Part shown: positions 35,297 to 38,843 of the stretch, in pieces | Layout of the letters: every line of letters begins with the position of its first letter | How positions within the stretch are numbered: position 1 is the first letter of the stretch | Source of the DNA: an uncultured Gammaproteobacteria bacterium | GTDB lineage: Bacteria; Pseudomonadota; Gammaproteobacteria; SZUA-140 | NCBI GenBank assembly: GCA_945787155.1 | Contig: CALZHD010000009.1 | Coordinates: 1-38,843 of the forward strand | Direction: 5' to 3' | DNA length: 38,843 bases | Notes under the pieces: model-generated | The model's input: the letters and a program-made list of their open reading frames with translations, nothing else | Told to the model about the DNA's origin: nothing | Databases searched by the model: none | Translations under genes and position numbers: made by a program

Positions 35297-35472
35297 GAAT
35301 CTCTGATTAATTCTGGGCGGAATGATATGAGATTCAAAACTGCCCAATGCAAGGCGGAAATCGCAGATAATACCCAAGGGGCACGCCGTAGCGGGCAATT
35401 ACCAAGGTTTCCAACACCGCAGTGGACAATTTTGGACTCAGAGCATCCGTTCATGAATAAATCAGAGGTTCC
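35296..35472. mobile_element. 177-bp MITE with IS5-type terminal repeats, flanked by TTTA duplications
   Basis: The element starts GGAATCTCTGATTAATTC and ends with the reverse complement of GGAACCTCTGATTTATTCAT (35453-35472), giving imperfect terminal inverted repeats with 16 of 18 matches. TTTA occurs directly on both sides (35292-35295 and 35473-35476), a likely 4-base target duplication. It has no coding capacity. Its right terminal repeat is identical over 20 bases to the left end of the IS5-family element at 38749, so that element family probably mobilises it. It sits between the last codon of apbE and the apbE terminator. Confidence 0.85.
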
Positions 35473-35493
35473 TTTAACTTTTGGTTAAAATTG

Positions 35494-35531
35494 AATGCCA
35501 TGAGGCGCAGTCTTGTGCGCCTCATGGCATT
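35494..35531. terminator. Bidirectional terminator hairpin between apbE and the DUF1501 gene
   Basis: A perfect 16-base stem, AATGCCATGAGGCGCA (35494-35509) and TGCGCCTCATGGCATT (35516-35531), with a 6-base loop lies between two convergent operons. The minus-strand exit reads into CAATTTTAA; the T-runs are weak in both directions. Position and stem strength still make a shared terminator the best reading. Confidence 0.75.
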
Positions 35532-35555
35532 TACTGAGTAGCAGATCACCCAGAT

Positions 35556-37010
35556 TTAGATGGCCTCATTTGGCGCATTTTCATCCAGCGGAGGGTCGTC
35601 GTTGAGGACATTACCGTTTTGGACGCCAAAGTATTTGTATACCGATGATGCGACCGAGAAAGGTTCTGCCTGATAACTATCACTAGTCGGTGAGGTGAAC
35701 TGACGATTAACACCTGAGGCACCAATGCGCATTGTTTTACCCACAATCTTGCCCAGGGTGCGCCCTGGAATTCCTTTCCCACCCAGTGTCATCAGATTCT
35801 GATTATTGCCATGGTCCCAGCCGATTGAGTTGTTCAAGTTTACATTGCGGCCAAAATCGCCATAGACATTGATAATGATATTGTCGCGATTTGTCAGGTT
35901 CATATGTTTGACAGCGACGTCAAGTGAGCTCATCAGGTCGCGCATGCGTGCTGGGTACTCTATCAGGCTTGAGTCGTGATCATCCCAGCCACCGAGGCCA
36001 CCGCTGCCCATTGAGATGAACAAACTATCAGGATTGTTGATTGCCAAGCTGACAGCCGCCTTCATGCGGTTGCCAAAATTAGTATTAGGATAGGCGATTG
36101 GCAGGGCTGTATTCGGATCGATAGGAAGACTCGCATCGATTGCCGTGGCATTAAAACTGGCGCGAATAAAGTCAGCGAGTTCTCGACGTTTGGTGAATGC
36201 TTCCCTCACTTTCAGGAATTTTTGGCGTTGTGCGGTACTGCGTGCAAGCGCATCAATCGCATCTTCGTTAGCACCAACAAGATTCGCAGGATCGGAGCCG
36301 CCTTGACCTGAAACAAAGGAGTTGTTATTGCGGTCATAAGGGTTGCGAAAGTTCTGATCAAGCGCGACATATTTGGCACCTAACGGAATATCAAGACCAG
36401 CAAGCTGGAATATTAGCGAGTCACCTTCGAAAGAAACAAAGGGCAGTATCATATCTTCAGGGGCTTTACCAAAGGCGCCGTGAGCGCTCAACACTGCCGC
36501 GAGTGTTGTTGCCATGCCCGGACTGTTTTCTGCGTCCAGATGGCCGGTGAGGTTCTGAAAAATACTGGAACGATGCGCTTTAGAATCTTCTTTTACACGA
36601 TTCAATGTACGAAAGATGGTCATATCGCCTGATGCAATCAGGCTTTCCATTATTTCACCGCCCGCGCCATTATTGCCACCACCCCAGAAATTATTGGGGG
36701 TGACAATGGTGTTGGCATCGTTGGGGTTTAAATTATCAGGGTAGGGGTTTTGCGAGTTGGCGTTAATATCTTCTATATTGGTGAGATTGCCAGCCAGTTC
36801 AGAGGGGCCGCCATAAAGAAAAATATGAATGACCTGAGGAAGTACGGCTGGTCGCACGTAATTGACTTCATTCAGGATAACGTTATTAGCGTTTCCAGTA
36901 TTCAGTGCTGCCATGCTGGGTGAAATAAGGCTACGACCGCCCAGCATAGATGCTGCAGTACAAGCACCACCAAGGATACCAAGATGTTTCAGGAATTGTC
37001 TTCTTTCCAT
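35556..37010 (-). CDS. DUF1501 family exported protein (Tat signal)
   Basis: A 484-residue protein of the DUF1501 family, related to the sulfatase/alkaline phosphatase fold but of unknown substrate. The N-terminus MERRQFLKHLGILGGACTAASMLGG is a twin-arginine-type signal. Family motifs are HIFLYGGPSE near the start, SMGSGGLGGWDDHDS, VYGDFGRN and the late GWDHGNNQNLMTLGGKGIPG. It lies 15 bases downstream of the DUF1800-like gene, an arrangement commonly seen for these families. It is convergent with the apbE operon. Any function beyond being an exported partner of the DUF1800-like protein is unknown. Confidence 0.88.
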   Translation of the reverse strand: MERRQFLKHLGILGGACTAASMLGGRSLISPSMAALNTGNANNVILNEVNYVRPAVLPQVIHIFLYGGPSELAGNLTNIEDINANSQNPYPDNLNPNDANTIVTPNNFWGGGNNGAGGEIMESLIASGDMTIFRTLNRVKEDSKAHRSSIFQNLTGHLDAENSPGMATTLAAVLSAHGAFGKAPEDMILPFVSFEGDSLIFQLAGLDIPLGAKYVALDQNFRNPYDRNNNSFVSGQGGSDPANLVGANEDAIDALARSTAQRQKFLKVREAFTKRRELADFIRASFNATAIDASLPIDPNTALPIAYPNTNFGNRMKAAVSLAINNPDSLFISMGSGGLGGWDDHDSSLIEYPARMRDLMSSLDVAVKHMNLTNRDNIIINVYGDFGRNVNLNNSIGWDHGNNQNLMTLGGKGIPGRTLGKIVGKTMRIGASGVNRQFTSPTSDSYQAEPFSVASSVYKYFGVQNGNVLNDDPPLDENAPNEAI

Positions 37011-37025
37011 AATAATGATACCTGC

Positions 37026-38573
37026 TTAATTTACGCTGTTGTTGAAATACGTCTCGGGTAAGCGAGAAATATAATCAAATATGATCATTGTTTGTCCAGT
37101 ACGATTATCACCATAGTTTCGATTGGTAATGACATCGCTTAAAACGGTTAACTCCTGACCATTGGCTTTACGACCAACGGTGCTTAAAAAGAGGTAATGG
37201 ATAAAGTCGTTTGCATCCAGGTCTGATGCTTTTTCGATAAATCCAGGTTCCCAACCCGCATCGTTATCGTTCGTTAAGTTTGTTCTTCGATCAAGTAACA
37301 GACGTTCACGTGTCAGTTTGTGATAATAGGAAAAACTGAGAGAGTCCAGCGGTTGCTCAGCCCAGCGGCCGAGTTTGAGTGTCATTCCTGGTTGCTTCAT
37401 TTGAGCCAGGGTTGGGTTTGAAGCGCTACCAGATGGATTATTTAGATCCTGAAAGAAGCGTCTGTATGGGTGCCACTTTGTGCGGTGCGCAATGTTGAAA
37501 AAGGTCTCTTCCAGGCGTCTTGGGCGTTCACTGTTGAGCAGGTATTCGCGAGAAAAAAGAATGGCGGTAAAGATGTGCTCAAATCGTGTTGGGTTACTGT
37601 TGATGATACTTTGCACCAGTGCAGCACGTTTCGCCTGATCCATGTCAACAAAGAACTGATCGACCAGTACATTGACGACTCTGGCGACCACCTTGGGGTG
37701 GTTTGACACAGTGCGGTAAAAATCGAAGCAGGTATTGATCCACTGGCCGAGTACTTTTTGCGGCACTATGTTTTCATCGAGCGTAATGACAAGCTGGTAG
37801 TCCTGATCATCACCGGTCAGGTGCCAGTTTTGACACGCCTGTGAGGCCTTTGGTACTTCGTCATCTTTATCGAACAGGCCAAGATAGATTTCGATCATCT
37901 CACGAGTGTTGTCTTCTGGTGAGCGAAAACGACGCCAGTTTTCCTGAGAAATCATATGCTGGTAGATGATGTCACGGATGCTCATGTTTGAATTAATGCG
38001 ACTAACGAGCTTGCTATAGACTCTGTGGACATCGAAGTAATCGGCTGAGTCCATCTCGAGTGCCGGTGAAAAGAGGATGGTGTTGGCCAGAGTGTAGGCC
38101 ATCCAGTGCGAAAAGAGGTCGCGACTGACAGGAAGGTCGAACATCAACGCCAGCGGCATCTCTTGCGAATAACGTGTCGAATTGAAATCATAATTATCGT
38201 TAATCTGCTGGATGTAGTTACCCGTGTCAGGAAGTTCTTTAGTTAACTGAAGTGATGTTCGATTGATAAAATTACCGCCGCCACCAATTTTTGGAGATGC
38301 CAGTCCCTGGCTTAGGTCAAAAAATTCATCGGCAGGAACACCTTTGTAGAGCGTGCCCATCAGACGATTTGAAACGGCGTATTGCTGTTCCGCGGATAAT
38401 TGGTTGTATTCGCTAGATGTGAGTGGGGTGGCTTCACCCGTTACAACCTGGGCTCCAAAGAGTCCAGCGGTGCTCTCTGTATCTTGTCCCTGGCTCGGTG
38501 AGTCCGGTTTACATGCGGTGAGGATAACTGCTGTTAACATCACCCACACAGCTTGTTTTATCGCATCTCTCAT
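37026..38573 (-). CDS. DUF1800-like lipoprotein
   Basis: A 515-residue lipoprotein with the signal MRDAIKQAVWVMLTAVILTAC, the Cys in LTAC being the probable lipid attachment site. The central part resembles DUF1800 proteins: SPEDNTREMIEIYLGLFD corresponds to the family's EN-ARELMEL-type motif, followed by HPKVVARVVNVLVDQFF and AILFSREYLLNSERPRRLEE. It carries long insertions, including an AC-xx-W segment. Pairing with DUF1501 supports the call. The match is distant, and I cannot confirm it without a profile search. The role is unknown. Confidence 0.65.
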   Translation of the reverse strand: MRDAIKQAVWVMLTAVILTACKPDSPSQGQDTESTAGLFGAQVVTGEATPLTSSEYNQLSAEQQYAVSNRLMGTLYKGVPADEFFDLSQGLASPKIGGGGNFINRTSLQLTKELPDTGNYIQQINDNYDFNSTRYSQEMPLALMFDLPVSRDLFSHWMAYTLANTILFSPALEMDSADYFDVHRVYSKLVSRINSNMSIRDIIYQHMISQENWRRFRSPEDNTREMIEIYLGLFDKDDEVPKASQACQNWHLTGDDQDYQLVITLDENIVPQKVLGQWINTCFDFYRTVSNHPKVVARVVNVLVDQFFVDMDQAKRAALVQSIINSNPTRFEHIFTAILFSREYLLNSERPRRLEETFFNIAHRTKWHPYRRFFQDLNNPSGSASNPTLAQMKQPGMTLKLGRWAEQPLDSLSFSYYHKLTRERLLLDRRTNLTNDNDAGWEPGFIEKASDLDANDFIHYLFLSTVGRKANGQELTVLSDVITNRNYGDNRTGQTMIIFDYISRLPETYFNNSVN

Positions 38574-38748
38574 GTTTTAGTCTCTCGAATTATTATTAAT
38601 AGTGTGCAGCGATCTACGTCACGGAAGCATTTTCACTGCATTTCACTTCATCTGGATCAATTATAGATATTCTTATATGATAAAAACTTGAGCTATTTCA
38701 CAACATGAGAAGATGTCTTATTAATACAAATAATCTGTTGTTATTTAA
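38574..38748. promoter_or_regulatory. Upstream region of the DUF1800-DUF1501 operon
   Basis: This AT-rich 175-base stretch lies between the start of the minus-strand DUF1800-like gene and the IS end. It must contain the operon's promoter unless transcription comes from the IS. I did not identify specific boxes. Confidence 0.4.
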
Positions 38749-38843
38749 GGAACCTCTGATTTATTCATCATTTCCGTCATAATACGTTTTATCGATTTAA
38801 ACGTCGCGGAGAACAACAAGATGCGCCAGCAAACACTCGCCGA
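38749..38843 (+). mobile_element. IS5-family insertion sequence, left end (cut by window edge)
   Basis: The terminal repeat GGAACCTCTGATTTATTCAT starts at 38749 and is identical to the right end of the 177-bp MITE. The base immediately before is the end of TTAA, a possible target site. A coding start follows 72 bases inside the element. Only 95 bases are visible, so the right end and the duplication cannot be checked. Confidence 0.8.
38821..38843 (+). CDS. IS5-family transposase, first residues only
   Basis: The ATG at 38821 begins M-R-Q-Q-T-L-A, which is the typical start of IS5-group transposases (MRQQTLAD...). The reading frame runs off the window after seven codons. It is not in the ORF track because of its length. 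The call depends on the terminal repeat upstream and on remembered family N-termini. Confidence 0.7.

Noticed and set aside
35494-35531. Hairpin considered as part of the MITE
   Set aside because: It lies outside the second TTTA duplication, so it predates the insertion and belongs to the apbE/DUF1501 intergenic region.
1-38843. CRISPR arrays, tRNA or rRNA genes, phage or toxin-antitoxin modules
   Set aside because: I saw no regularly spaced direct repeats, no tRNA-like cloverleaf or rRNA stretch, and no phage or defence genes in any region.

Overview
The window looks like a chromosomal segment of an environmental gammaproteobacterium. The block rpoE-rseA-rseB-rseC-degP followed by lepA-lepB-DUF4845-rnc-era-recO-pdxJ-acpS has the gammaproteobacterial order, with the protease gene attached as in the Pseudomonas algU-mucABCD operon. 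The ppi-lpxH pair also fits. I cannot assign a genus from the sequence alone.

Layout. (1) 1-3206, minus strand: 5' part of mfd (cut by the window edge, absent from the ORF track), lpxH and an exported cyclophilin. (2) 3432-7760, minus: one 1442-residue GAF/PAS/GGDEF/EAL sensor. (3) 8044-19674, minus: an amino-acid and propionate catabolic region. It holds kynA plus a kynureninase-like gene, then a seven-gene operon (2-oxoacid dehydrogenase E1alpha, E1beta, E2, prpB, prpC, prpD, a hot-dog thioesterase), then a long acyl-CoA dehydrogenase. A REP-like hairpin separates the kyn pair from the larger operon, and a pair of palindromes lies upstream of E1alpha. (4) 19820-20692, minus: hslO (Hsp33), divergent from (5) 21067-25408, plus: the sigma-E stress operon ending in a DegP-type protease and a strong terminator. 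(6) 25555-32128, plus: lepA through acpS, tightly packed. (7) 32314-35296, plus: a compact operon of a TlpA-like thioredoxin, a small DUF4266-type lipoprotein with a GGGCGCN tail, a DUF3570-type outer-membrane barrel and an ApbE-like flavin transferase. (8) 35296-35472: a 177-bp MITE inserted in the apbE stop codon, followed by a bidirectional terminator. (9) 35556-38573, minus: a DUF1501 Tat protein and a DUF1800-like lipoprotein. (10) 38749-end: the left end of an IS5-family element whose terminal repeat is the same as that of the MITE.

How the genes work together. The catabolic operon could convert a 2-oxoacid to an acyl-CoA, and through propionyl-CoA and the methylcitrate cycle to pyruvate plus succinate. 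E3, propionyl-CoA synthetase and a regulator are not in the window. The rpoE block is an envelope-stress circuit. Region 7 is the best candidate for an undescribed system: the barrel carries D-T-I-T-G-A-S near its mature N-terminus, which resembles the ApbE flavinylation motif, and an apbE-like gene is in the same operon. Three proteins deviate at expected key positions. RNase III has Gly where the metal-binding Asp (E. coli D114) is expected. ApbE has Gly where the metal-binding Asp is expected and lacks a visible signal peptide. The E2 has DHRxxTG instead of DHRxxDG.
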